Shown here: positions 26,037-36,036 of the stretch, piece by piece
Layout: the number at the start of each line of letters is the position of its first letter
Numbering within the stretch: the first letter of the stretch is position 1
Assembly: GCA_033764055.1 (NCBI GenBank)
Contig: JANRJI010000129.1
Location: 1 to 64,000 of the forward strand
Length of the DNA stretch: 64,000 bases
Origin: Ga0077555 sp033764055
GTDB lineage: Bacteria > Pseudomonadota > Alphaproteobacteria > Rhizobiales > Hyphomicrobiaceae
Direction: 5' to 3'
Notes under the pieces: model-generated
Seen by the model: only the letters and a program-made list of their open reading frames with translations
What the model was told of the DNA's origin: nothing
Databases searched by the model: none
Translations under genes and position numbers: made by a program

Positions 26037-27371
26037 TCAGGCACGCCCACGCAGCATGGCCAGATAGGTTGGCTTCAGCGCGATCTCCTTCATCAGCCAT
26101 GTGACCCAAAGCTCCTCCAGCGGCGCAATGATACCTGGGAAGGACGGCGTGAGATTGTTGTCGTAGTCGAACTCGACGAGCATCGCGCGTCCGATCCGCG
26201 TGATAAGCGGGCAGGAGGTGTAGCCGTTGTAGGTGGCGCCGGACTTGCGGCCGGATAAGTCGGCGACAATGTGCTCGACGGCGACGGGCGCCTGCCATTT
26301 GACGCTGGCAGCGGTCTTGCCTTTCGGCACGCCGGCCACGTCGCCGACCGCGAACACGTTGGCGAAGCGGATGTGTCGCAAGGTCGTCTTGTCGACCTCG
26401 ACCCATCCATCTGCTGCCAACGGACCAGATTGCCAGGCAAGAGGGCTCTTGCGCACGGCGGCCGCCGCCCGCATCGGAGGCACGACGTTGATGAAGTCGT
26501 AGCCAATCTGGGCTTGGCCTTTCGGCGTCTCGAATGTGGCGATCCTGCGGCCGGGGTCGATTGCCTTGAGGACGTGACTGTAGACCACGTCGATGCCGCG
26601 CTCGGCATAGAGCATGCGCACCTTCTCGCTGACGATCGGCACGCTGAACAGGGCCCCGGCATGCGCTGCATAGGTCAGCTTGACTTTCTGGCGCGTGCCC
26701 TTGCGTCGGGCATAGTCGTCGGTAATGAAAGCGTACTTGAGGGGGGCGCCTGCGCACTTCATCTCCGTAGCCGGACGCTGGAACAGCCCCGCACCACCTT
26801 TGTCGGTGAAGCGGGACATTTCCTCCCAAGTCCTGCGCGCGCCCTCAGGACCGGCGTACACGCTGCCTATCCCGTCGCGCCCTATCAGGTCGGTCGTCAT
26901 GCCTTCGATCGCCGCATAATCGAGGTCGAGGCCGGTGGCGACGACGAGAACGTCGTAGCCCAGCGACTTGCCGGTCGAGGTCACGACGCGATTGGCTTGC
27001 GGGTCGAGCTCGGCAACCGCCTCCTCGATCCATTCGACACCAGGCGGCACCCATTGCCGGGTGGTGGAGACGGGATAGCCGGCGGACTTCAGCCCGGCGG
27101 CGACGAGCGTATAGCCGGGTTGGTAATAGTGCTCCTTGCGCGCGTCGAGCAACGTGAGGCGCGCGCCATCGAGCCGCGCTACCAGATGATTGGCGACGGT
27201 CAGCCCCGCCGCTCCTGCGCCGGCGATGACGATATGGGCCTTCGTGGCAACCTTGGCAGCGGCTGCCCTGGACGGCGCGGCCACTCCGGAGGCCAGCGCC
27301 GCGCCACTGATTGCGAGCAGATGCCGGCGCGAAAGGTCGAGGTCGATCCGACGAGACCTGGACTGTGTCAT
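26037..27371 (-). CDS. Sulfide:quinone oxidoreductase-like FAD protein with Tat signal
   Basis: The 444-residue flavoprotein starts with a twin-arginine signal (SRRHLLAISGAALASGV, RR at 15-16), so it should be exported folded. HIVIAGAGAAGLTVANHL gives the FAD fold (GAGAAG 51-56), and VFAVGDVAGVPKGKTAASVKWQAPV binds FAD near the C-terminus. Cys206 (EMKCAGAPLKYAF) and Cys387 (YTSCPLITR) are the redox cysteines expected in sulfide:quinone oxidoreductases. It would pass electrons from sulfide to the quinone pool from the periplasmic side. Flavocytochrome c sulfide dehydrogenase is a less likely alternative. It is divergent from a thioredoxin/CcdA fusion gene. Confidence 0.8.
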   Translation of the reverse strand: MTQSRSRRIDLDLSRRHLLAISGAALASGVAAPSRAAAAKVATKAHIVIAGAGAAGLTVANHLVARLDGARLTLLDARKEHYYQPGYTLVAAGLKSAGYPVSTTRQWVPPGVEWIEEAVAELDPQANRVVTSTGKSLGYDVLVVATGLDLDYAAIEGMTTDLIGRDGIGSVYAGPEGARRTWEEMSRFTDKGGAGLFQRPATEMKCAGAPLKYAFITDDYARRKGTRQKVKLTYAAHAGALFSVPIVSEKVRMLYAERGIDVVYSHVLKAIDPGRRIATFETPKGQAQIGYDFINVVPPMRAAAAVRKSPLAWQSGPLAADGWVEVDKTTLRHIRFANVFAVGDVAGVPKGKTAASVKWQAPVAVEHIVADLSGRKSGATYNGYTSCPLITRIGRAMLVEFDYDNNLTPSFPGIIAPLEELWVTWLMKEIALKPTYLAMLRGRA

Positions 27372-27480
27372 GTGTCTGCTCTGCAATCCCAAGTGACGCT
27401 TGAAACCTCCTGCTGCCAGGAGCCTGCCGCATTGCGTCCGGTCAATGTGCGACCGCTGCCGCCTATGGCTCCTGTCAGCT

Positions 27481-28740
27481 ATGAGACAGGCCCTGCAATT
27501 GTCGTGTGCGGTTGCACTGCTTTTGCTGGCACTGGCTGCCGCGGTGGCGCAGGAGCCGACACAGAGCCAGGAGATTCGCGCCTCCCCGGGCATCACGGTC
27601 GACGTCCACCTGTTCTGGACGTCGACCTGCCCGCATTGCGCCAATGCGCGCCGGTTCCTCGAGCGGGTCGTCCCGGCCCTGCCCGGTGCCCGCCTGCGCT
27701 CATTGGAGCTCGACGGCGACGGTCGCAGAGAGGCGGCTTTCATCGCGCTGTCGAGGCGATTCAAGAACGATCCGCCGGGCGTGCCGCTGATCATCGTCGG
27801 CGAGGAGGCGTTCGTCGGCTACCGCGATGACGCGACGACGGGCGGTGAGATCGAGCACCGGATCAAGGCTTGCCTCGCTGTATCCTGCACCGATGTCGCG
27901 GGGCCGATCCTGGCCGAAGCCGGTCTGAACGCGCCCGGCGCATCCGAGATGGCCGATCAGCAAGGCCCTCGCATCAGGCGTCCGGAGCTGCCGCCGACAA
28001 TCTCGCTCCCCGGCTTCGGCAGCATCGAGACTCGAGCTCTGTCGCTGCCGGTGCTGACCATCGTGCTCGGCGCGGTCGACGGCTTCAATCCGTGCGCGAT
28101 GTGGGTGCTGGTGTTCCTGATCGGCCTACTGGTCGGATTGAAAGATCGCGTCCGAATGTGGAGCTACGGCGTGGCGTTCCTGCTGACGTCGGGTGCCGTC
28201 TACTTCGTGTTCATGGCCGCCTGGCTCAACCTGTTTCTGTTCCTCGGCTCGCTTGCCTGGATCAGGACGGCCGTTGGTGCATTCGCCTTGGGAGCCGGCG
28301 CCTGGTACCTGCGCGAGTTCGTGCGCAATCCGGATGCCGCGTGCCCGGTGACGACGCCGGGTGAGAAGAAGCACGTGATGGACCGGCTGAAGAGTGCGGT
28401 CACCGAGCGATCCTTCGTCATGGCGATCCTCGGCATCATGACGCTCGCCGTCGCCGTAAACATGATCGAGCTGCTTTGCTCGGCGGGCATCCCGGCGGTC
28501 TACACGCAGGTGCTGGCGCTCAGCGATCTCACGCCGCTCGGCTACTACGCCTATCTGGCGCTCTACATCGCCGTGTTCATGCTGGACGACGCGGCGATCT
28601 TCGTCGCTGCCATGCTGACGCTGCAGGCGACGGGGCTCGCGGCGTCCTATTCGCGCTGGTCGCATCTCATCGGCGGCGGCGTGCTGCTCTGTATCGGGCT
28701 ATTGCTCATCTTCAGGCCCCAGTGGCTCGCCATGGCGTGA
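27481..28740 (+). CDS. Thioredoxin-like domain fused to CcdA/DsbD-like membrane domain
   Basis: The 419-residue protein has a signal peptide (RQALQLSCAVALLLLALAAAVAQ). A periplasmic thioredoxin-like domain follows, with the active site TSTCPHCANARRFL (Cys50, Cys53). From about residue 185 six membrane helices follow. The first carries FNPCAMWVLVFLIGLLVGL and a later one MIELLCSAGIPAVYT, the paired membrane cysteines of CcdA/DsbD-type electron carriers. It should move reducing equivalents from cytoplasm to periplasm. ATG 27481 is preferred; in-frame ATGs at 27445 and 27400 are possible. It diverges from the SQR-like gene. Confidence 0.75.
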   Translation: MRQALQLSCAVALLLLALAAAVAQEPTQSQEIRASPGITVDVHLFWTSTCPHCANARRFLERVVPALPGARLRSLELDGDGRREAAFIALSRRFKNDPPGVPLIIVGEEAFVGYRDDATTGGEIEHRIKACLAVSCTDVAGPILAEAGLNAPGASEMADQQGPRIRRPELPPTISLPGFGSIETRALSLPVLTIVLGAVDGFNPCAMWVLVFLIGLLVGLKDRVRMWSYGVAFLLTSGAVYFVFMAAWLNLFLFLGSLAWIRTAVGAFALGAGAWYLREFVRNPDAACPVTTPGEKKHVMDRLKSAVTERSFVMAILGIMTLAVAVNMIELLCSAGIPAVYTQVLALSDLTPLGYYAYLALYIAVFMLDDAAIFVAAMLTLQATGLAASYSRWSHLIGGGVLLCIGLLLIFRPQWLAMA

Positions 28741-28849
28741 GTGGCATCGTCCCTAAGCGAGTGTCGCGGGGCATCGCGGTCGACGGTGCGGCGTGCAGGA
28801 TTGCCGCCACTCGGAGGACGCACGACGGGGGCGACACCCCGATCGGCGG

Positions 28850-29380
28850 CTAGCTCTGCCCGAGACCAAGCAAGCCAACGAGTGCGCCGGCGGCAAGCAA
28901 GACGATGGGGTGGAGGCGCGTTGCCAGCGACAGGGCTGCGGACGCGACGGCGATGGTGAGGAGTGGCCAGGAATGGGCCAGCGTCTCGGTGAGGACCACG
29001 GCGCTGGCAGCGATCAAGCCTGCCGTCACCGGCACGAGACCGACCTGGACAATGCTGCGCAAGCGATGCGCTTTGAATCGCTCCCAGAGATGCAGCACCA
29101 CGCATGTGATGACCGACGAAGGCCCGAACATCGCCAGCGACGAGACGAGGAGGCCCGGCAACCCTGCGACGCGCCAGCCAACCAGAGGAACAATCATCAG
29201 ATTCGGCCCGGGCGCGGCCTGCGCCAGGGCGAACAGTGCTGCGAACTGCTGGTTCGTCATCCAATGATGGACGTCGACCACCTGCCGCCGCATCTCGGGC
29301 AGGATGGTGTTGCCGCCGCCGAAGGCGAGCAGCGACAGCTCCAGAAAAATGGCGATGAGCGAGATGAGGACCGGGATCAC
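28850..29380 (-). CDS. Chromate transporter family protein, second half (short-chain CHR)
   Basis: The 176-residue membrane protein has LAFGGGNTILPEMRRQVVDVHHWMTNQQFAALFALAQAAPGPN near its start, the CHR signature, followed by about five helices. GTG 29380 overlaps the stop of the preceding half by 4 bp (GTGA), so translation is coupled. Together the two genes equal one long ChrA and probably function as a heterodimer exporting chromate or another oxyanion. Confidence 0.8.
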   Translation of the reverse strand: MIPVLISLIAIFLELSLLAFGGGNTILPEMRRQVVDVHHWMTNQQFAALFALAQAAPGPNLMIVPLVGWRVAGLPGLLVSSLAMFGPSSVITCVVLHLWERFKAHRLRSIVQVGLVPVTAGLIAASAVVLTETLAHSWPLLTIAVASAALSLATRLHPIVLLAAGALVGLLGLGQS

Positions 29381-29940
29381 CGCAGCAGTCTCCAAGCCGC
29401 CAGGATGCTCATGGGCGCCAGCGTCAGCAATACCAGCAGGAGGGGCAGCTTGAGCACGGCGATGGCCAGGACTGCGACCGCGGCAATGGCGAGCCCGGCC
29501 GGCTTTCCCCGGAGCGGCCACAGGATCTTGAGGGCCGTCGAGAGCAGGAGACCTGCCGCAGCAGCAGCGAGCCCTGTGAAAAGATGCCGGACGTGCGGAT
29601 CGTTCTGGTAGCGGTCGTAGATGGTGCCGAGCGCGATTACGATCGCCGTCGGCATCGCGATGAGCCCGGCGATGGATGCAACCGCACCTGAGATGCCGCG
29701 GAACTTCATGCCGACCGCGACCGACATGTTGACGATGTTGCCGCCCGGCAGGAACTGGCACAGGCCGAGGAGATCCGTGAATTCGGCGGCGGTCAGCCAG
29801 CGGCGCTGCTCGACCAGCATGGCGCGCGCAAGCGGAAGCACGCCGCCGAATCCCATCATGCCGAGCAGAAGAAATCCGACGAATAGCTGGCGAACCGTCG
29901 GTTCGGCTTCTTCGGAAGGCGGGTGGTCCGAGGTCATCAT
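29377..29940 (-). CDS. Chromate transporter family protein, first half (short-chain CHR)
   Basis: The 187-residue protein has FVGFLLLGMMGFGGVLPLARAMLVEQRRWLTAAEFTDLLGLCQFLPGGNIVNMSVAVG, the CHR signature with the family FGG and QFLPGGN motifs, and six helices. ATG 29940 is chosen; GTG 29949 is also in frame. It is the upstream partner of the coupled pair that ends at 28850. Substrate specificity (chromate versus sulfate-like oxyanions) cannot be read. Confidence 0.8.
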   Translation of the reverse strand: MMTSDHPPSEEAEPTVRQLFVGFLLLGMMGFGGVLPLARAMLVEQRRWLTAAEFTDLLGLCQFLPGGNIVNMSVAVGMKFRGISGAVASIAGLIAMPTAIVIALGTIYDRYQNDPHVRHLFTGLAAAAAGLLLSTALKILWPLRGKPAGLAIAAVAVLAIAVLKLPLLLVLLTLAPMSILAAWRLLR

Positions 29941-30016
29941 GAGACGCACATCGAGGGCGGGCGGAGACTGTCGCCGACGGCCGTGAGGTTGCGCGGATCG
30001 GCGTCGGTCACAGGGC

Positions 30017-31207
30017 TCAGACGACGTCCTTCGCCCTCAGCTCGGCAATTTCGCCTCCGGTATAGCCGAGCTCGGACAAGATCCGATCCGTATGCTCGCC
30101 GAGTCCAGGCGCCCGATGTCGGATTTGGCCCGGCGTTTCAGACAGCCAAATCGGCACCTTGGCGATAGGAGCCGGCCGCCTCATGCCCGGAAACTCGACA
30201 GGCTGGAAGAATCCCATCTCCTGGATATGCGGATCGTCCAGCGCGGCCTGAGGCTTCAGGACCCGTGATGCCGGCACCTTGGCCCTGGCGAGCTCGGCAA
30301 GCGCTTCCTCGCAGGTTCGTTCCCTCGACCAGCGCTCCATGATCGCCGACAGGGCTGCACCATTGTTGCCGCGATCGATGTCGGTCCTGAACCGCTCGTC
30401 GCCGAGCAAACCGGGCTGGCCGATCATGTCGGCAACGCGCTTGAACAGGGGATTGCCGACGACGGAGACCAGGATCTGGCCGTCCTTGCAGCGAATGATA
30501 TCACCGGGACCGGAAACTTGCGATCGGCTGCCGGAAGGCTTGCGGTTGGCCTCGATGACCGCCTGCTCGATCAGCAGGGAGTTGGAGACCGTTAGGGCGG
30601 TGCCAAGCAGGGCCCCCTCCACCCATTGGCCGCGACCCGTCGCCTTGCGGTGCATCAAGGCCGCCATCGTGCCGAACGCCAGGTGCAGCGCCGTCCCGAA
30701 GTCGACCCAAGGAGCCTGGAAGCGCACCGGGCTCTCCTCGTCGCCTCCAGAAAGGTAGGCGGCGCCGCACATCACCTGACCGACGCCGTCAAATCCGACG
30801 CGATCGGAATAGGGCCCGCCGCGTCCGTAGGCGGTGGCCGTCGCCAGCACGATATCCGGCTTCACCGCCTTCAGGCTCTCGTAGTCGAGCTTCATGGCCT
30901 GCAGCGTCCGCGGCGGAAGGTTGGCGATCACGACGTCGGCGGTCGCCACGAGCCGACGCACCACCCCTTGACCCTCGGCCTTCATCGGATCGAGGGTGAG
31001 ACCAAGCTTGTTCCGGTTCATCTGCAGGAAGAGCGCTCCCTCGCCGCTCTCAGTGACCGGCGCCACCACGCGATCCTCGCTGCCCTCTCCCCGCTTCTCG
31101 ATGCGAATGACCTCCGCGCCCTGCTCCGCCAGCATGGCGGCACAATAGGGCCCTGCGATGTAGCGGCCGAAATCCAGGACCCGGATGCCTGTCAAGACGC
31201 CCGTCAT
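30017..31207 (-). CDS. CaiB/BaiF family CoA-transferase
   Basis: The 396-residue family III CoA-transferase has LTGIRVLDFGRYIAGPYCAAMLAEQGAEVIRIE at the start and RFQAPWVDFGTALHLAFG with Asp169, which coincides with the catalytic Asp of formyl-CoA transferase. It moves CoA between carboxylic acids; the acids are not identifiable. ATG 31207 follows GGGAGGACACGCACG. It precedes the convergent chr genes and follows the MmgE/PrpD gene on the same strand. Confidence 0.88.
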   Translation of the reverse strand: MTGVLTGIRVLDFGRYIAGPYCAAMLAEQGAEVIRIEKRGEGSEDRVVAPVTESGEGALFLQMNRNKLGLTLDPMKAEGQGVVRRLVATADVVIANLPPRTLQAMKLDYESLKAVKPDIVLATATAYGRGGPYSDRVGFDGVGQVMCGAAYLSGGDEESPVRFQAPWVDFGTALHLAFGTMAALMHRKATGRGQWVEGALLGTALTVSNSLLIEQAVIEANRKPSGSRSQVSGPGDIIRCKDGQILVSVVGNPLFKRVADMIGQPGLLGDERFRTDIDRGNNGAALSAIMERWSRERTCEEALAELARAKVPASRVLKPQAALDDPHIQEMGFFQPVEFPGMRRPAPIAKVPIWLSETPGQIRHRAPGLGEHTDRILSELGYTGGEIAELRAKDVV

Positions 31208-31464
31208 CGTGCGTGTCCTCCCGTGGGTGCGCGGCCCGCTCGTGGGCCTCATGGAAAAGCGCTCTGGAGTGGCCAAAGCGGATCTTGCCGGGCCACGCCG
31301 GTGATGGGATGGCGAGCGGCTGCCGCGGCACCTCCATCGTGAATTGGCGTCTCGGCCAGACTCTCACGCCGTCGCCTTCGCGATCGAGTTGCGGCATTGG
31401 CGCTTGCCTCGCAAGCCATCGTGCAGTCCCGCACCGAAGACGGCCTCGGCGGCCTCGCCCGCCG

Positions 31465-32880
31465 CTAACCGGGCCGACGCGAGCCCGGGCAGGTGAGTGC
31501 GATCAGTCCGGCTATGCCTTTGGCCTCGTCGAGATGTCGGCATGTGGCGACGAGCTCCGCGTATTGCCCGGCACCGATCGCGGCCACAGTGCCGATCGGC
31601 GCCAGCCGCCGCGCCAGCTCGTCGAAGGTCATGATGAACTCCCGTCCTGTGGCCTGCAGTGTGTGGGAGACGCCGTCGCGCGTGACGATCGTCACGCGCG
31701 GAGAGAACAGCGCCTGCGTATGCGAGGGAATGACGCGTACCCGTCGCATCATGGCGTCCAGGCCTGGCGGATCGGCCTCGCCGACCTTCTGGCCCACGTT
31801 CTTCGTCACCGGAAATGACCCGGCGAGAATGGCGTAGGCGGCATAATATTGCGGTTGCTCCACTCCGGGCTCGAGATCGGTTCGCTTCGACGGAAACGCC
31901 GGGCTCGGGTACTGCGTCTCGAGCCAGTTGACCACGCACTCGACCCGCTCGACCTCTTCCGCGCGGATACCGTCGCGCCTGCAGAGCGCTGCCGTCACGT
32001 CGACATGGGCGATGTTGTACCCGGCCGTCGAATAGATGCGGTAGAGCGTCTCGAGGAACAGCCATCTCTCGCCGAGTCTTGCCGTTATCTCCGCAAGGTC
32101 GGCCTTGCGCGCGCCCGTGAAGCTATGGCTCAGGTAACCCTCCCTGTTACCGAGATAGGCGAAGTAGAAACCGGCCTCGCCCTCGAATACCGTATCCCCA
32201 CCGGGTATGCCCTGACGCGCCAGACCGACGGCGAGCAGAGCATTTCGCACGGCTGCGCCCTCACGCACGGAGCGGCCGCCGCTACGCCCGCCCTCGAGAT
32301 TGCCGGCGGCAAGGTTGACGCATTGAGCCAGCGCCCCGTGCACTTGGTCGGCACTCAGCCCATTGATCTTGGCGATGGCCGTCGCAGCGCCGAAAATGCT
32401 GAACAAGGCGCCCGAGTGGAAGCCGCGCGCCAGGATGGCCGGCACGAAATCGGCCGCGAGGCGCTCCATCACCTCGTAGCCGGCGACGACGCCGGTGAGA
32501 AACTCACGTCCCGAGCAGCCCGTCGCCTCGGCCGCCATCAGCGCGGCCGGTATGACCGCGCAATTGGGATGCCCCACCATGCGGAACGTATCCCACTTGC
32601 CGCCGGCAAAGATCATCTCGGCATTGATGAACGCCGCACCGGCACGCGAGAAGCGCCGCCCGTCGACCAGAGCCGTGGTGGTGCCGACAGCGCCTTGCTC
32701 GTCATCCTCCACGAGGCGGATCGCCTGCCGCGTCTCGGGGAAATCGTGACCGAGCAGCGACGAGGACAGCGCCTGCAGCGTGACTCCGCGTGCGCGGTCG
32801 ACCACATCCGGCGGCAGATCGGCAAAGGTCAGTCCGGCGACCCAATTGGACAGCCGGCGATTGATGCTTTCCGTGGCCAT
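31465..32880 (-). CDS. MmgE/PrpD family protein
   Basis: The 471-residue protein belongs to the MmgE/PrpD family (2-methylcitrate dehydratase, iminodisuccinate epimerase, cis-aconitate decarboxylase). Visible motifs include AEMIFAGGKWDTFRMVGHPNCAVIPAALMAAEATG and a C-terminal KTTL-like lid region. ATG 32880 is chosen because GGTGGAG lies upstream; GTG 32886 is also in frame. It probably forms a catabolic unit with the adjacent CoA-transferase and SDR. The substrate is unknown. Confidence 0.8.
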   Translation of the reverse strand: MATESINRRLSNWVAGLTFADLPPDVVDRARGVTLQALSSSLLGHDFPETRQAIRLVEDDEQGAVGTTTALVDGRRFSRAGAAFINAEMIFAGGKWDTFRMVGHPNCAVIPAALMAAEATGCSGREFLTGVVAGYEVMERLAADFVPAILARGFHSGALFSIFGAATAIAKINGLSADQVHGALAQCVNLAAGNLEGGRSGGRSVREGAAVRNALLAVGLARQGIPGGDTVFEGEAGFYFAYLGNREGYLSHSFTGARKADLAEITARLGERWLFLETLYRIYSTAGYNIAHVDVTAALCRRDGIRAEEVERVECVVNWLETQYPSPAFPSKRTDLEPGVEQPQYYAAYAILAGSFPVTKNVGQKVGEADPPGLDAMMRRVRVIPSHTQALFSPRVTIVTRDGVSHTLQATGREFIMTFDELARRLAPIGTVAAIGAGQYAELVATCRHLDEAKGIAGLIALTCPGSRRPG

Positions 32881-32947
32881 GCGCACTCCACCGGCTGGGG
32901 TACTGTCGGCAGGACAGTCCTGAGGCGCAGCCTCGTCCCGCCTGCGC

Positions 32948-33739
32948 TCAGTAATAGATGCCGGGCGTCGAGCCGCCGTCGATGGCGATGCTTTGCCCTG
33001 TGATCGCCGATGCGTGCGGCGAGGCGAGGAACAGCACCATCGGCGCGATGTCCGACGGCTCGACGATTCGGCCGATCGGGAAGTCGGCGGTGTACCTCGC
33101 CTCGGCCTCGGCCTCGGTGACGCCGAGCTGCCTGGCCAGGGCGGCGCGACGTGCCGGATAGCGGTCCGTCTTGGTGAAGGGCGGATGCACGACGTTTGCC
33201 GTGATGCCCTGGGCCGCCACCGACGTGCTGAATTGCTTGACGAAGGCGGTCAGCGCCGAGTTGCCGAGCGCGCTCGGCAGAGCCGTGGCGCTGGCGTGGC
33301 GCAAGGCCGTACCGCCGATGCAGATGACGCGACCGCGCCCGGACTTGCGCAGGTACGGCAGCGCGGCGCGGCAGCAGCGCATATACGCGAGCGTCTTGCC
33401 GTTGAGGCGTTCCATCAGTCCGTCGTCGTCCAGCGTCTCGATGTTGCCGCTGACGGCCGTCGAGGCGTTGTTGACCAGCACATCGAGACCGCCGAAGGCG
33501 CTGACCGGCGCCGCGACCGCGTCCGAGCATCCCGCAGCGGTGAACAGATCGACCGCGACGGCCCTGGCCTTGACGCCCTTGGCGGCGATCTTGGCCTCCC
33601 CTTCCGCGAGTGCTGCCTTGTCGCGGCCGCAGATCGCGACGTTCGCCCCCTCCTCGGCGAAGGCAAGCGCAATGGCGAGACCGATGCCTCGGTTGCCGCC
33701 AGTGACCAGGACCGATTTGCCCTTCAGATCGAGGTTCAT
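32948..33739 (-). CDS. SDR-fold protein lacking the canonical catalytic residues
   Basis: The 263-residue Rossmann protein has the SDR cofactor motif TGGNRGIG (13-20), NNAS (90-93) and a C-terminal GQSIAIDGGSTPG. The canonical Ser-Tyr-Lys triad is absent. Where FabG has Ser138, Tyr151 and Lys155, this protein has Gly143, Ser156 and Asn160 (IGGTALRH and PSALGNSAL). It may use another mechanism, or may be non-catalytic. ATG 33739 follows AAGGACGCAAGGC. It is upstream of the MmgE/PrpD and CoA-transferase genes on the same strand. Confidence 0.75.
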   Translation of the reverse strand: MNLDLKGKSVLVTGGNRGIGLAIALAFAEEGANVAICGRDKAALAEGEAKIAAKGVKARAVAVDLFTAAGCSDAVAAPVSAFGGLDVLVNNASTAVSGNIETLDDDGLMERLNGKTLAYMRCCRAALPYLRKSGRGRVICIGGTALRHASATALPSALGNSALTAFVKQFSTSVAAQGITANVVHPPFTKTDRYPARRAALARQLGVTEAEAEARYTADFPIGRIVEPSDIAPMVLFLASPHASAITGQSIAIDGGSTPGIYY

Positions 33740-34402
<663 letters not shown>

Positions 34403-34791
34403 TCACCTAGCGCAAACCAAACGCCAGCGCCGACGCTCCTGCGTCTGCGCTGCCATCCGTTCCCTCGTTCTGAAGCCCCAGCCTGTCGGCCGGGTCTAGG
34501 AGGCGCCTTGCGATGGGCTCCTTATAGCAGCTTTCGCGGCGTTGAAAACCGGCAATGTGAATGTTTTTTGGCGCTGTCGATCGGTCGCAGAAAGACTGGT
34601 CGTTCCTGTGGCGGGATCTCCCGCAGATCCGCCGCGACGCAGGTCCGGGTGACCTCGCCCAGGGGCCGGCGGCCGTCCACGCTCATCCGCCCAGGCTGTC
34701 TACCTGCCCCCTGGCACGACCGGCGCCGCCGGCTCAGAATGCCGGTAGGATCGCGGTGCCGCGCCGCGATCGCGCCAGATCGGAGACCCAG
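34403..34791. other. Intergenic region between tRNA-fMet and the D-threonine aldolase-like gene
   Basis: It holds a possible tRNA promoter (separate entry) and presumably the promoter of the downstream plus-strand gene. No other gene or repeat is recognised. Confidence 0.4.
34521..34548 (-). promoter_or_regulatory. Possible promoter for tRNA-fMet
   Basis: On the minus strand TTTTCA (34543-34548) is followed after 16 bp by TATAAG (34521-34526), about 119 nt before the tRNA 5' end. The -35 match is weak. Confidence 0.35.
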
Positions 34792-35931
34792 ATGCCGCTC
34801 GCTCCTCCCGCTATGCCCGGCCTCGCCATGAGCGAGATCGACACCCCGGCCCTGCTCATCGACCTCGATGCCTTCGAGCGCAATCTCCAGCGCATGGCCG
34901 CTTTCACGGCCAAAGCCGGGGTGCGGTTGCGGCCGCATGCCAAAACCCACAAGTCGCCGATCATCGGACTGAGGCAGATGGCGCTCGGCGCGGTTGGCCT
35001 GTGCTGCCAGAAGGTGTCCGAGGCAGAGGCCATGGTCGAGGGCGGCATCCCCGACGTCTACGTGTCGAACGAGATCGTCGGGGCCCGCAAGCTCGATCGC
35101 CTGGCCGCGCTGGCGCATCAGGCGCGCGTGATGGTCGCTGTCGACAACGAGGCGGCCGTCGAGGCCCTGGGCGCAGCCGCGCGACGGGCCGGGGTGCGTA
35201 TCAGGACGCTGGTCGAGATCGACTGCGGGGCCAACCGCTGCGGCGTTCCGCCGGGTGCGCCGGCCGTGGCGCTGGCCGAGCGCGTCGCGCGTGAGCCGGG
35301 CCTCGCGTTCGGTGGCCTCCAGTCCTACCAGGGCCGGGCGCAACATATGCGCTCGCTCGACGAGAGGAAGGCCGCGATCGCTCGGGCTGTCGAGGTGACG
35401 GCCGATACGGTGGCAGCCCTTCGGCGAGCCGGTCTCGACTGCGAGGTGGTCGGCGGCGCCGGCACCGGCACGTTCGAGATCGAAGGTGCGTCGGGCGTCT
35501 ACAATGAGCTGCAGGCCGGCTCCTATTGCTTCATGGACGCCGACTATGCGCGCAACCGCAAAGCCGACGGCACCCGCTTCGACACCTTCGAGCACGCCCT
35601 CTTCGTCCTCGCGACGGTCATGAGCACGCCGGTTGCCGACCGGGCCGTGCTGGATGCGGGCCTCAAGGCGTTCTCGTTCGATTCGGGGCCACCGGAGGTG
35701 CACGGGCTCGCGGGCGCGGTCTACGAGCGCCCCTCGGACGAGCACGGCGGGCTCGACTTGGCAGCGTGCAACGAGCGCCCTGCACTCGGCGACAAGCTTC
35801 TTCTCATCCCGGGCCATTGCGACCCGACCGTCAACCTCCACGACTGGTACATCGGTGTCAGGGGGATGGGAACGGCACGAGCGCGGGTCGAGAGCGTCTG
35901 GCCGGTGGCGGCGCGGGGGGCGGTGTTCTAG
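34792..35931 (+). CDS. D-threonine aldolase / D-serine dehydratase-like PLP enzyme
   Basis: The 379-residue fold-type III PLP enzyme has RPHAKTHKSP (PLP Lys51), LVEIDCGANRCGV and, near the end, GHCDPTVNLHDW, the His and Asp that bind the metal ion in D-threonine aldolases and D-serine dehydratases. It therefore probably cleaves a D-beta-hydroxy amino acid. ATG 34792 (MPLAPPAMPG) follows CGGAGACCCAG and is preferred over the longer open frame. The Met at codon 13 is an alternative. Confidence 0.85.
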   Translation: MPLAPPAMPGLAMSEIDTPALLIDLDAFERNLQRMAAFTAKAGVRLRPHAKTHKSPIIGLRQMALGAVGLCCQKVSEAEAMVEGGIPDVYVSNEIVGARKLDRLAALAHQARVMVAVDNEAAVEALGAAARRAGVRIRTLVEIDCGANRCGVPPGAPAVALAERVAREPGLAFGGLQSYQGRAQHMRSLDERKAAIARAVEVTADTVAALRRAGLDCEVVGGAGTGTFEIEGASGVYNELQAGSYCFMDADYARNRKADGTRFDTFEHALFVLATVMSTPVADRAVLDAGLKAFSFDSGPPEVHGLAGAVYERPSDEHGGLDLAACNERPALGDKLLLIPGHCDPTVNLHDWYIGVRGMGTARARVESVWPVAARGAVF

Positions 35932-36036
35932 GCATGTTCAGGGTATTCATTGAGCAGCAATGTCTATGGCCTATTGCGGCGAGCCGTCGCGCACCCAACA
36001 TCACGTGCGCAATGCACGCCCCTCAGGGAGACGATC

